NCBI GenBank assembly: GCA_910577315.1
Contig: CAJTME010000003.1
Span: forward strand, 195,075 to 259,074
DNA: 64,000 nucleotides
DNA from: an uncultured Muribaculaceae bacterium
GTDB lineage: Bacteria > Bacteroidota > Bacteroidia > Bacteroidales > Muribaculaceae
Reading direction: 5' to 3'
Shown here: in pieces, positions 1-8,036 of the stretch
Layout: each line of letters opens with the position of its first letter
Position numbering within the stretch: the first letter of the stretch is position 1
The notes under the pieces: model-generated
Told to the model about the DNA's origin: nothing
What the model saw: the letters and a program-made list of their open reading frames with translations, nothing else
Database searches by the model: none
Made by a program: the position numbers and the translations under genes

Positions 1-222
1 GTCCTCATCGACATCAACCGCATGGAATTCGGCGTGACATCCCGCGCCAAATTCGACCGCGACTTCTCGCGCATAGTCGACACGGAAGACGCCGTGCGCG
101 TCATCGCCCGCGCCTACGCTCCCGATGCCGAACCACGCGCCATCAAGGCCTTCCGCGACCTCAGGCGCCGCATCGCCCGCAAGCGCCGGTTCAAAAAACT
201 GTTCAAACCCTCCCGCAAATGA
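1..222 (+). CDS. C-terminal fragment of an LPS kinase-like (Kdo/WaaP) protein, 5' end outside window
   Basis: The reading frame is open from the first base and ends at 222, so only about the last 73 residues of a longer protein are present. The fragment starts VLIDINRMEFG and finishes in a very basic tail (RRRIARKRRFKKLFKPSRK). A hydrophobic strand followed by D-x-NRM-x-F resembles the C-terminal lobe of the Bacteroidota LPS core (Kdo/heptose) kinases of the InaA/WaaP family, as I remember them. The following glycosyltransferase overlaps it by ATGA, which supports a shared job in LPS core assembly on the inner face of the inner membrane. An internal ATG at 22 is not the real start. The family call is tentative because the catalytic part is missing. 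Confidence 0.45.
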   Translation, partial: VLIDINRMEFGVTSRAKFDRDFSRIVDTEDAVRVIARAYAPDAEPRAIKAFRDLRRRIARKRRFKKLFKPSRK

Positions 223-992
223 CCAGCCCGAAGATAACAGCCATCGTCCACACCTACAATGCCGAGAAACATCTCGACCGCGTCTTGAGCGCCCTCAAAG
301 ACTTCGACGAAATCCTCGTCGTGGACATGGAAAGCACCGACTCCACCCACGAAATATGCCGCCGCCACGGCGTCAGGCTCATCATCAAGCCCCGCGGCGA
401 ACACCGAATCCCCGAAGCTTACCGCGACTTCGGTCTCCGCGCCGCGGCCAACGACTGGGTACTCGCAGTGGACGCCGACGAAATCGTACCCGACGCACTC
501 CGCCGCTATCTCTACGACGAAATCACCCGCGACCCGTCGCCCCGCGCAATCCTCATCCCCATCAAGAACTACTTCATGGGCCGGTGGATGCGCTGCTACT
601 ACCCCGACTATATCCTGCGCTTCTTCAACCGCGAGGGCGCCCACTGGCCCTACGAAATCCATTCAAGGCCGTCCCACCGCGGCCCCGAGGTGAAAATTCC
701 GCGCAACCGCACCGACCTTGCGTTCATCCATCTGGCCAACGAATCCGTAGGCCAGACCATCGCCAAGATGAACAACTACACCGACCGCGAGGCCCGGCGC
801 CGCGAGGCCTCCTACCGTCCCTGGCGTCTCATCACCGACCCTCCTTTCCGCTTTTTCAAAACCTACGTCCTCAAGGGCGGCTTCCGCGAAGGCTGGCCCG
901 GGTTCATCCACGCCGTCCACGACGCCATCTACCGCTTTGTCTGCCTCGCCAAAATCGAAGAATCCCACCGCGACACCACCATCACCGACTGA
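219..992 (+). CDS. Glycosyltransferase family 2, LPS core type (WaaE/KdtX-like)
   Basis: This 257-aa protein has the GT-A start ITAIVHTYNAEKHL, the conserved VVDMESTDST strand at about 34-43 and the acidic metal/nucleotide-sugar motif VDADEI at 84-89. That order is typical of the small family 2 enzymes that add glucose or a similar sugar to the LPS inner core (the WaaE/KdtX group, normally about 250 aa). The start ATG overlaps the stop of the upstream LPS-kinase-like gene (ATGA), implying translational coupling and one operon. No transmembrane segment is obvious, so it is probably peripheral on the cytoplasmic face of the inner membrane. The donor and acceptor sugars cannot be read from the sequence. 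Confidence 0.8.
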   Translation: MTSPKITAIVHTYNAEKHLDRVLSALKDFDEILVVDMESTDSTHEICRRHGVRLIIKPRGEHRIPEAYRDFGLRAAANDWVLAVDADEIVPDALRRYLYDEITRDPSPRAILIPIKNYFMGRWMRCYYPDYILRFFNREGAHWPYEIHSRPSHRGPEVKIPRNRTDLAFIHLANESVGQTIAKMNNYTDREARRREASYRPWRLITDPPFRFFKTYVLKGGFREGWPGFIHAVHDAIYRFVCLAKIEESHRDTTITD

Positions 993-1101
993 CCCCTTCC
1001 GCTCGACAAAACCGCCACCTGTTCCTCCCGCAAACGGCCACGTCGACTTTGTATAATTATTCCCTAAAGTTGGTGCTTTTTTCAATTTGGGCATGGCATA
1101 G

Positions 1102-1132
1102 TTGTAGGTTTTCACAAAAAATTGTATCTTTG
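1102..1132 (+). promoter_or_regulatory. Bacteroidota-type promoter for the S24 regulator gene
   Basis: TTG at 1102-1104, a 20-base spacer and TATCTTTG at 1125-1132 match the Bacteroidota -33/-7 consensus. The predicted transcript start near 1139 favours translation from ATG 1167 over the upstream GTG at 1143. Confidence 0.75.
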
Positions 1133-1166
1133 CCGATAGAATGTGAACCCTCACAACCACTTAGTT

Positions 1167-1880
1167 ATGACCGACCTTATAGACGAAGCAGAGCATCCGG
1201 CACCCTCAGCCACACCGCTCGACCGCCTGAAATACCTGCGTGAAATCACGCACAAAACACAAGCCCAGTTCGCACGGCTGCTCGGAATCGACCCTTCGAG
1301 CATGTCGAAAATTCTTGCCGACAAAATGCCCATCACCGAGCAGTTCGCCAACCGCGTGGTGGTGAACCTCGGCGTGTCGAAAGCCTGGTTCCTGGAAGGC
1401 CACGGCGTGCCTTTCGACAAAACCCCGGCCTCGCGCAACATATCGGGCGACGCCATCGTGCTGAACACCGCGCGCAAAGGCGCCCCGGTGTATGACATCG
1501 ACGCCGTGGCCGGCATCACACCCCTGAGCAACTCGCTTACCCGCGAACACATCCTCGGCTACATCGACATGCCCAATGTCGACCCGTCGAACCCCGTAAT
1601 CCGTGTGAGCGGCGACTCGATGCAGCCCCGTATTCCCCACGGCTCGTACATATCGATACGGCCCGTGCGCGACAAGTCAATAATCGTGTGGGGCGCCACC
1701 TATCTGGTGCAGCTCGAAGACTACCGCCTGGTCAAGGTGGTTAAGCCCTGCCGCCACGACCCATCGAAAATCATCCTCCACAGCGAGAATCCCGACTATG
1801 ACGACATGGAGGTGCGCCTCGACGACGTCATTAACCTCTTTGTGGTCGAGGTAATTATCAACTGCCAGTTCCTCGCATGA
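1167..1880 (+). CDS. XRE-family regulator with S24 (LexA/CI-like) peptidase domain
   Basis: This 237-aa protein has an N-terminal helix-turn-helix (about residues 17-75, with TQAQFARLLGIDPSSMSKIL) and a C-terminal S24 peptidase-like fold. The probable catalytic serine is Ser151 in SGDSMQP and the general-base lysine Lys190 in YRLVKVVK. An Ala-Gly pair (115-116, AVAG) lies where LexA and CI are cleaved. It is therefore probably a cytoplasmic repressor inactivated by self-cleavage, perhaps with RecA; that role is inferred. ATG 1167 was chosen because a consensus promoter ends at 1132. The stop overlaps the RNase HII start (ATGA). There are no phage genes nearby, so this looks like a chromosomal regulator rather than a prophage repressor. 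Its targets are unknown. Confidence 0.82.
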   Translation: MTDLIDEAEHPAPSATPLDRLKYLREITHKTQAQFARLLGIDPSSMSKILADKMPITEQFANRVVVNLGVSKAWFLEGHGVPFDKTPASRNISGDAIVLNTARKGAPVYDIDAVAGITPLSNSLTREHILGYIDMPNVDPSNPVIRVSGDSMQPRIPHGSYISIRPVRDKSIIVWGATYLVQLEDYRLVKVVKPCRHDPSKIILHSENPDYDDMEVRLDDVINLFVVEVIINCQFLA

Positions 1881-2467
1881 AAAAACAGCCGGTAATCCTG
1901 CCCGCATGCATGCACGAGGGCGTAAACGAGGCCGGATGCGACGAAGCTGGCCGCGGCTGCCTCGCCGGGCCGGTGGTGGCCGCCGCCGTGATACTTCCCG
2001 ACGGATATTCCCACCCCGGCCTCACCGACTCGAAGAAGCTGAGCGAGAAACGCCGCGAGGAGATGCGCGAAATCATCATGCGCGATGCCGTGGCCTGGGC
2101 CGTGGCGGAATGTAGCGCCGACGAAATCGACCAAATAAACATCCTCAACGCGTCAATCGAGGCCATGCACCGCGCCCTCAGGGCCCTCGGCGTGCGTCCC
2201 GGCGCAATCGTGGTCGACGGCAACCGTTTCAAACCCTTCGACAACATTCCCCACACCACCGTGGTGAAAGGCGACGCGACATACGCCAACATCGCCGCAG
2301 CCTCGATTCTGGCAAAAACCACCCGCGACCGCCTAATGACCGAACTTCACGACGAGTTCCCGGTTTATAATTGGAGCGGCAACAAAGGTTATCCCACCGC
2401 CGACCACCGCGCTGCGATCGCCGCGCACGGTCCTTGCCGCTGGCACCGAAAAACTTTCAAAATGTAA
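1877..2467 (+). CDS. rnhB: Ribonuclease HII
   Basis: This 196-aa cytoplasmic enzyme cuts the RNA strand of RNA/DNA hybrids and removes single ribonucleotides from DNA. The N-terminal hallmark CDEAGRGCLAGPVV (Asp22-Glu23) supplies the first two metal ligands. The third acidic site is in IVVDGN and the fourth in the helix SILAKTTRDRLM. Length is normal for the family. The ATG overlaps the stop of the S24 regulator gene by four bases, so the two are probably translated together. Coupling a LexA/CI-like regulator to a genome-maintenance nuclease is suggestive of damage-linked expression, but there is no direct evidence for that. Confidence 0.95.
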   Translation: MKKQPVILPACMHEGVNEAGCDEAGRGCLAGPVVAAAVILPDGYSHPGLTDSKKLSEKRREEMREIIMRDAVAWAVAECSADEIDQINILNASIEAMHRALRALGVRPGAIVVDGNRFKPFDNIPHTTVVKGDATYANIAAASILAKTTRDRLMTELHDEFPVYNWSGNKGYPTADHRAAIAAHGPCRWHRKTFKM

Positions 2468-2504
2468 CAGGCTCCACGCGGCCTTTCAAAACTCATCACA
2501 CACA

Positions 2505-4175
2505 ATGGCCTCAACAATAAAGATTTACTGCATCAACATCTCGGAGTATGTCGAGGTGGAGGGCGGCGCGAGCCTGCTCGAAGTAAGCCGGCGGCTTGCC
2601 CCGCAACTCGGCTTCGAGCCCATCTGCGCCCGCGTCAACAACAAAAACGAGGCCATGGCCTATCAGCTTTTCCAACCCAAGACGGTGGAATTCCTGCCGG
2701 TCACCAGCCCATCGGGCGAGCGGGCCTACATACGCTCGCTGTGCATGGTGCTTTACCGCGCCGTGACCCGCGTGGCACCGCAGGCCCGCCTCAGCATCGA
2801 ACATTCCATCTCGCGCGGCTATTACTGCCGCCTCGGCTCAGCCGTCGAGTGCACCCCCGGGCTCGTCAGCGCCATCGCGGCCGAGATGCGCGACATCGTC
2901 GGACGCGACCTGCCGTTCGAACGCAACGAGGCCCTCACCGCCGATGTGATACGCCTGTTCGAGGAACAGGGACTGGACGACAAGGTGAGCCTGCTGCGCA
3001 CCACCCATCAGATATACACCACCTACTACCGCCTGGACGGCATCTGCGACAGCTACTACGGTACCCTCGCGCCACGCACCGGCATGCTGCGCGTTTGGGA
3101 GCTGCGCCCGTTCAAGGAGGGCTTCCTGCTCGTCGGATTTGACCATGCCAATCCCGATGTGCCCCCCCAGCACCTGACGCAGGAAAAGATGTACCGCGCC
3201 TTCACCGACTATGTTGACTTCAACGCCATTGCCGGGGTGCGCAACGTGGGCGAACTAAACGACACCGTCGCGCGGCGCCGCGCCGCCGATCTGGTCAACG
3301 TCACCGAGGCCCTTCACGAAAAGGCCCTGGCCCGCATCAGCGATGAAATCACCCGCCGCTACCACGAGGGCGGAGCCCGCGTGGTGCTGATTGCCGGTCC
3401 GTCGTCGTCGGGCAAGACCACGACCACCAAGCGCCTCGGCATCCAACTGATGACCAACCTGCTGAAACCGCAGCTCATATCCCTCGACAACTACTTCATA
3501 AACCGCGAACTCACTCCGCGCGACGAGACGGGCGACTACGACTACGAATCGCTATACGCCCTCGACCTCGAGCAATTCAACCGCGACCTGAACGCCATCC
3601 TCGCCGGCGAGGAGGTGGAACTTCCCACCTACAATTTCGAGTTGGGACGCCGCCAATACAAAGGCCAGCGCCTGCGCCTTGACGAGGGCTCCATACTCCT
3701 CATCGAGGGCATCCACGGCCTCAATCCGGCCCTCACCGCCCAGGTGGAGGAACGCATGAAGTTCCGCGTATATGTCTCGGCCCTGACCACCATCACCATC
3801 GACAACCACAACTGGATTCCCACCACCGACAACCGACTGCTGCGCCGCATAATCCGCGACCACAAGTACCGCGGCACCTCGGCCATCGAGACCATCCGCC
3901 GCTGGCCCAGCGTGCGCCGCGGCGAGGAAAAATGGATATTCCCCTATCAGGAAAACGCCGACGCCACCTTCAACTCGTCGCTGCTCTACGAACTCGCCGT
4001 CATGCGCGACTTCGCCGAGCCAATCCTCAAGAAGGTGCCCCACGACGTCGTGGAATATTCCGAAGCCTACCGCCTGCTCAAATTCCTGAGTTATTTTGAA
4101 CCAATCGAGCTGAGAATGATTCCGTCCACTTCGCTGCTGCGCGAATTTTTGGGCGGCAGTTCGTTCAAATATTGA
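2505..4175 (+). CDS. TGS and tRNA-synthetase-editing-like domain fused to uridine-kinase-like nucleoside kinase
   Basis: This 556-aa protein begins with a TGS-like domain (about 1-65) and a region like the threonyl/alanyl-tRNA synthetase second additional domain (SIEHSISRGYYCRL near 105). It then has a P-loop kinase with the Walker A motif GPSSSGKTTTTKR at about 298-310. Such fusions are common in Bacteroidota and Firmicutes and are annotated as uridine or nucleoside kinases. The expected reaction is phosphorylation of a nucleoside with ATP or GTP in pyrimidine salvage. LLIEGIHGLNP downstream is the matching uridine-kinase core strand. The role of the synthetase-like N-terminus is unknown. 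A TPR protein gene starts 3 bases after the stop. Confidence 0.85.
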   Translation: MASTIKIYCINISEYVEVEGGASLLEVSRRLAPQLGFEPICARVNNKNEAMAYQLFQPKTVEFLPVTSPSGERAYIRSLCMVLYRAVTRVAPQARLSIEHSISRGYYCRLGSAVECTPGLVSAIAAEMRDIVGRDLPFERNEALTADVIRLFEEQGLDDKVSLLRTTHQIYTTYYRLDGICDSYYGTLAPRTGMLRVWELRPFKEGFLLVGFDHANPDVPPQHLTQEKMYRAFTDYVDFNAIAGVRNVGELNDTVARRRAADLVNVTEALHEKALARISDEITRRYHEGGARVVLIAGPSSSGKTTTTKRLGIQLMTNLLKPQLISLDNYFINRELTPRDETGDYDYESLYALDLEQFNRDLNAILAGEEVELPTYNFELGRRQYKGQRLRLDEGSILLIEGIHGLNPALTAQVEERMKFRVYVSALTTITIDNHNWIPTTDNRLLRRIIRDHKYRGTSAIETIRRWPSVRRGEEKWIFPYQENADATFNSSLLYELAVMRDFAEPILKKVPHDVVEYSEAYRLLKFLSYFEPIELRMIPSTSLLREFLGGSSFKY

Positions 4176-4178
4176 ATC

Positions 4179-4892
4179 ATGAGAATCAACAGAGCTTTCC
4201 TGACGTTGATTTGCGCCGGAGCGTGCATCGCAGCCGCTGCCGCCGCCGGCTATGACCGACTTGCCGAACGCGCGTCGCGCTCGTTCCAATGGGAGGAATG
4301 GAGCAGCGCCGCGGCAATGTACGAACTCATGCTGAAAGAACGGCCCGATTCCCTGTCGAGCTATGCCCGCGCCATCACGGCCAACCAGATGGTGGGCGAC
4401 AGCGCCGCCACCGTCGAGCTTATCGAACGCGCCATGAGCCACGGAATCGGCCTGTCGGCGGTGCTCGAGGCCGTCCGGCTCACCGATTTCTCCATCGGAC
4501 AGGGCGACCGCTACGGCACCTACCTCCACCACCTGCGCAACTCAATCCCCTGGATGAGCCGTGCCCTCGACAACGAGCTCCTCGGCTACTACACCTTCCG
4601 CAACGACGGCCCTATGATGGTGAAATACGCCAACATCATGCTCGCCGGACTGCCCGATTCGGTCGAATACCTCGCCCTGCTCGCCAAGGGACAACTGCTT
4701 GCAGGCCAACCCGCCGAAGCCGCGGCCACATGGAAAAAAATACTTGAAATCGACCCCGACAACTTCCCCACCCTGGTCCTGTTGGGAAATTATTACCTGC
4801 AGCAGGGCAATGAAACCGAGGGCAAGACGTTATTATCAAAAGCAGAGTCAATCCGACAGACCCCATACATAACAACCCTATTACAGCCTTAA
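4179..4892 (+). CDS. Exported tetratricopeptide-repeat protein
   Basis: This 237-aa protein has an N-terminal export signal (LTLICAGACIAAAAAAG). The mature part is all helical, with TPR-like units, most clearly near the C-terminus (GQPAEAAATWKKILEIDPDN followed by LVLLGNYYLQQGNETEG). TPR proteins act as binding scaffolds, so a periplasmic role is likely, but no partner can be named. It starts 3 bases after the kinase gene and ends 22 bases before manC, so the three genes are probably one transcript. There is no enzymatic motif. Confidence 0.75.
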   Translation: MRINRAFLTLICAGACIAAAAAAGYDRLAERASRSFQWEEWSSAAAMYELMLKERPDSLSSYARAITANQMVGDSAATVELIERAMSHGIGLSAVLEAVRLTDFSIGQGDRYGTYLHHLRNSIPWMSRALDNELLGYYTFRNDGPMMVKYANIMLAGLPDSVEYLALLAKGQLLAGQPAEAAATWKKILEIDPDNFPTLVLLGNYYLQQGNETEGKTLLSKAESIRQTPYITTLLQP

Positions 4893-4914
4893 ACTTACAG
4901 CCTTAAAACCCGAT

Positions 4915-5997
4915 ATGAACCAGTCACACCGCTATTGCGTGATAATGTGCGGCGGAATCGGAAGCCGGTTCTGGCCTTACAGCCGCACCAACATGCCCAA
5001 ACAGTTCATAGACTTTCTCGGTACGGGACGCTCGCTGTTGCAGATGAGCTACGACCGCATCCTCCCCATCGTGCCGAAAGAAAACATCGTCATCCTCACC
5101 AATGCACAATATGCCGACCAGGTAAAAGCCCAGCTGCCCGACCTCACCGACAATCAGATTCTACTCGAGCCGGCCCGGCGCAACACGGCACCCTGCATCG
5201 CCTGGGCCGCATACCACATAGCCGCAATCGACCCCGAGGCGTCGATGATCGTCACCCCCAGCGACCACCTCATCACACGCGAGGCCGAGTTTGAACGCGC
5301 CGTCACCGACGGATTCAACTTTGTCGAGGCAAACGATGCCCTGCTCACGCTGGGCATCGCCCCCACCCGCCCCGAGACCGGCTACGGATACATCCAGGTG
5401 GGCGAGGAGGTCGAAGGCGCCATCCACAAGGTGAAGACCTTCACCGAAAAACCCAACCTCGAGCTCGCGCAGACCTTCCTGCGCACCGGCGAGTTCTTCT
5501 GGAACTCGGGGATATTCCTCTGGAAGGCATCGAGCATAATCAACGCCCTCGCCGCATGCTCGCCCGACCTCAACGCCGTGTTCGAGAGCGGACGCAGCGA
5601 ATTCGGCACCGACCGCGAGCGCACTTTCATCGCCCAGGCCTTTCCATCGTGCCTGAGCATCTCGATTGACTATGCCGTGATGGAACGCGCGTCGAATGTC
5701 TACGTGCAGACCGTTACCTTCGGCTGGAACGACCTCGGCACGTGGAGCGCCCTCTATGACATGTCGCCCAAAAACCGCGACGGCAACGTCACACAGCGCT
5801 GCCAGGTGCTCGCATATAACTCAACCGGCAACATATTCGCCGTCAAGGACGACAAGCTGATTGTCGTCGACGGCCTCAATGACTATATCATCGCCGATTC
5901 AGGCGACGTCCTGCTCATCTGCCCCAAGTCGCAGGAACAGCGCATCAAGCAGATGGTGAACGACGCAAAGGTAAACTACGGCGACAAATATCTCTAA
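4915..5997 (+). CDS. manC: Mannose-1-phosphate guanylyltransferase
   Basis: This 360-aa cytoplasmic enzyme makes GDP-mannose from mannose-1-phosphate and GTP, feeding LPS, capsule and protein O-glycan synthesis. The signature MCGGIGSRFWPYSRTNMPKQF (about 11-31) is the nucleotide-binding loop. TPSDHLI and the lysine in FTEKP (near 178) are further sugar-nucleotidyltransferase motifs. The length matches single-domain GDP-mannose pyrophosphorylases; the extra cupin isomerase domain of bifunctional enzymes is absent. It is the last gene of the plus-strand block and converges on a minus-strand operon with only a 93-base gap, which holds a long hairpin. Confidence 0.93.
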   Translation: MNQSHRYCVIMCGGIGSRFWPYSRTNMPKQFIDFLGTGRSLLQMSYDRILPIVPKENIVILTNAQYADQVKAQLPDLTDNQILLEPARRNTAPCIAWAAYHIAAIDPEASMIVTPSDHLITREAEFERAVTDGFNFVEANDALLTLGIAPTRPETGYGYIQVGEEVEGAIHKVKTFTEKPNLELAQTFLRTGEFFWNSGIFLWKASSIINALAACSPDLNAVFESGRSEFGTDRERTFIAQAFPSCLSISIDYAVMERASNVYVQTVTFGWNDLGTWSALYDMSPKNRDGNVTQRCQVLAYNSTGNIFAVKDDKLIVVDGLNDYIIADSGDVLLICPKSQEQRIKQMVNDAKVNYGDKYL

Positions 5998-6009
5998 GCC
6001 CCGGCAAGA

Positions 6010-6089
6010 TACAGGAATAGCCATGCGGCCATCTCCGAGCGCTCGGAGAACTCGGAGAACTCCGAGGTGGCCGCATGGCTATTACTGTA
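6010..6089. terminator. Long imperfect hairpin between convergent genes (bidirectional terminator candidate)
   Basis: Arms 6010-6031 and 6068-6089 are 22 bases each and pair with one mismatch. The 36-base interval between them is itself made of inverted CTCCGAG/CTCGGAG units. The element fills nearly the whole gap between manC and the minus-strand operon. There is no clean T-run, so intrinsic termination is inferred from position and stem strength. Confidence 0.6.
6033..6066. repeat. CTCCGAG/CTCGGAG nonamer array in hairpin loop
   Basis: Four 7-base CTCCGAG or CTCGGAG cores occur at 9-base spacing. The first two form the perfect 16-base palindrome CTCCGAGCGCTCGGAG (6033-6048). The last two (6051-6057 and 6060-6066) form a second inverted pair. 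The same nonamer builds the repeats near 20.3, 21.1 and 21.5 kb. Confidence 0.7.
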
Positions 6090-6090
6090 T

Positions 6091-7041
6091 TCAAATATCA
6101 AGCTCGGTCGACAGGCGCGCCGTTCCGAGGCGCATCGACACTTTCAGCGTGTTCAGCTCGCCCTCGAGGCAATCCTCGGTGCTGAACGTCACGTTGAATG
6201 CAGTCCCATCGGCTGTCGGCACCACCTTGATGCGGCAGGCGCAGTCCGACGTCACCTCGGGGGTGCGATCGGTGGCAAAGGGCTTGCCACGCAGCGTGGT
6301 GCTGACAAGATAGCTTTCCTCGCCGGTGCGCTCGCCGGTTATCACCACCGAGCGGAAAAGGTCGCGGTAGCGCTTGAGCAGCGACTCGGCCTCGCGCCGC
6401 CGCACCGAGTCGAAGAAATACTCGCCGAGGTCGGTCAGCGTGGCTATGGCCTCGTTTATTCCCTCGGTTGAGCTGACCGTTTCGTAACCTGACTTTACCC
6501 GGTCGAAAGCCGCTGTCTTTTCTCCGTCGTAGGCCTCGAATTTACGGCGCAAGTCGGCCAGTTCACTTTCCGAGAAGGGATAGAGCACCGTGAACACATA
6601 CAGGTTCTGCTTGCTCTGCTTGTTCTCGCGCCGCTCCCAATACGTGCCGGCGGCTTCCGACAGCGACACGCCCTTTATGAAAGGCAGTCGGGCTGCGGCC
6701 AGTTCATATTCCGACGAAAAATCATCGGTGGTGGTTACCCGGTCGTTCTCCACCCTGTTGGCCGAGGCCTGCACCGACGAATATGTCACATTGGTGGCCA
6801 CGGCCTGTATGATGGTGCGTGAAATCTCATTCTCGGCCATTTTGCGGGCCTCCTGAAGCGACGGAGCCTCGGCGGTGACAACTATGTAGCCCGCGCCCGG
6901 CGAGGCGCTCAGCCACGCCGGCATTTTCTTGTCGGAGGTCTCTACGGTCTTCCATGAATCGGCCGAGGCCGAGGCGCCGACCATGAGCGCCACAGCCACG
7001 CACAAACCTCTCAAAAGTCCAAACTTTGCCATAACAGTCAT
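6091..7041 (-). CDS. Exported protein with LPP20-like N-terminal domain, last gene of a four-gene export operon
   Basis: This 316-aa protein has a signal peptide (LLRGLCVAVALMVGASASA). After it comes a segment rich in PAWLSASPGAGYIVVTAEAP and an alanine-rich helix (ARKMAENEISRTIIQAVATNV). That pattern, a P-x-W start then small-residue strand and an A-rich helix, resembles the LPP20/FlgP-type domain of outer-membrane-associated lipoproteins. No lipobox cysteine is visible, so it may be soluble in the periplasm or secreted. The start at 7041 is supported by an ATGA overlap with the previous gene. The middle is predicted coiled or helical; two cysteines (DCACR) lie near the C-terminus. Function is unknown. 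Confidence 0.65.
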   Translation of the reverse strand: MTVMAKFGLLRGLCVAVALMVGASASADSWKTVETSDKKMPAWLSASPGAGYIVVTAEAPSLQEARKMAENEISRTIIQAVATNVTYSSVQASANRVENDRVTTTDDFSSEYELAAARLPFIKGVSLSEAAGTYWERRENKQSKQNLYVFTVLYPFSESELADLRRKFEAYDGEKTAAFDRVKSGYETVSSTEGINEAIATLTDLGEYFFDSVRRREAESLLKRYRDLFRSVVITGERTGEESYLVSTTLRGKPFATDRTPEVTSDCACRIKVVPTADGTAFNVTFSTEDCLEGELNTLKVSMRLGTARLSTELDI

Positions 7042-8036
7042 TTTACGGAAATGTTGCGGAGTTCCACACGGCAGTTGCCGATACCGATTTCGATGAACGG
7101 CACCACTCCGGGATTGGCATATACGTCACGGATATAGAAATTTACGGTGACCGGCACCCCGTACGGATAGTTGTGATAGAACTCGTCCACTACGAAGTTG
7201 TGATAATTGGCACCCTCGGCGTCAATGGCGTTGCGTATGGTGGTATAGAGGTTCGACCTGTCGCCCCGTGCAGTGCTCTTGAAGCCCATGACCAGATGGA
7301 TGCTGCGGGTCGAGGCGTCGTAAGTGCAGCTTTTGACCGATGCCTCCCAGCCGGGTTCGGAAAAGTATATGTCGGCCGGCGCGGCTGCGGGTGCCGGAGA
7401 TTCGGCAACCGGCGGTGCGGCGACGGGAGTTGAAGCCTGTGCCGGTTCAGCCGCAGGCTGCGGAGCGGCTTCGGGTACAACCACTATAACGACCGGCGAC
7501 GGGGCGGGAGCAGGCACATCGGGAATCTCGAACACCTCGGGATGGGCCGCGGCATATGCGGCCACCTTCTTTCGGGCATTGCGCACGAAGCGCACGTATG
7601 CGGCGTCGCCGGGTTTTATGCTGCGCACGAGGCTTGTCACGGCCTCGCTGTCCGAGCCTTTCGAGGCAACTTTCAGCGGAACGGTCGTGGAATAGTACAC
7701 CGAGCCGTCATAACGGTTCTTCGCCGCCAGCACAAGCTCGCCCGAAAGGGTGGCCACGTTCTGCACCAGGCCTTCGGTGCGCGCCGTCTCACCGACATTG
7801 ACGGTCGGCTCAACCACAAACACATCGCGCTCGCCGGCTGCCCCGGCACCGCAGCGTCCGAGTATCTGCTCAACCTTGCTTTTCAGCAATCCCGAGGCCT
7901 CCTCGGACAACTGAGTGGGCTCGGGCATCTTAACCCCGAACATTATGTCGGCTCCGTCGGCGGCAGCGTCCTGCGCCATCGCCCCGGTAGCGGCAGCCAA
8001 TGCCACCGCGAGGGCAAAAATCTTGTTTCTCATCAT
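7038..8036 (-). CDS. Exported protein with proline/alanine-rich linker, unknown function
   Basis: This 332-aa protein starts with a clear signal peptide (FALAVALAAATGAMAQ). An N-terminal domain of about 140 residues is followed by a Pro/Ala/Val linker (about 175-225, rich in PAPAP and EAAPQPAAEPA). A C-terminal domain with several beta strands and aromatic residues (NYHNFVVDEFYHNYPYGVPV) ends the protein. I do not recognise either domain. ATGA overlaps at both ends tie it to its neighbours, so the proteins are probably made in fixed proportion and work together at the cell envelope. Confidence 0.6.
   Translation of the reverse strand: MMRNKIFALAVALAAATGAMAQDAAADGADIMFGVKMPEPTQLSEEASGLLKSKVEQILGRCGAGAAGERDVFVVEPTVNVGETARTEGLVQNVATLSGELVLAAKNRYDGSVYYSTTVPLKVASKGSDSEAVTSLVRSIKPGDAAYVRFVRNARKKVAAYAAAHPEVFEIPDVPAPAPSPVVIVVVPEAAPQPAAEPAQASTPVAAPPVAESPAPAAAPADIYFSEPGWEASVKSCTYDASTRSIHLVMGFKSTARGDRSNLYTTIRNAIDAEGANYHNFVVDEFYHNYPYGVPVTVNFYIRDVYANPGVVPFIEIGIGNCRVELRNISVK

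Noticed and set aside
3552..4532. Minus-strand open frame across the kinase and TPR genes
   Set aside because: It spans two clear plus-strand genes and shows no motif of its own.
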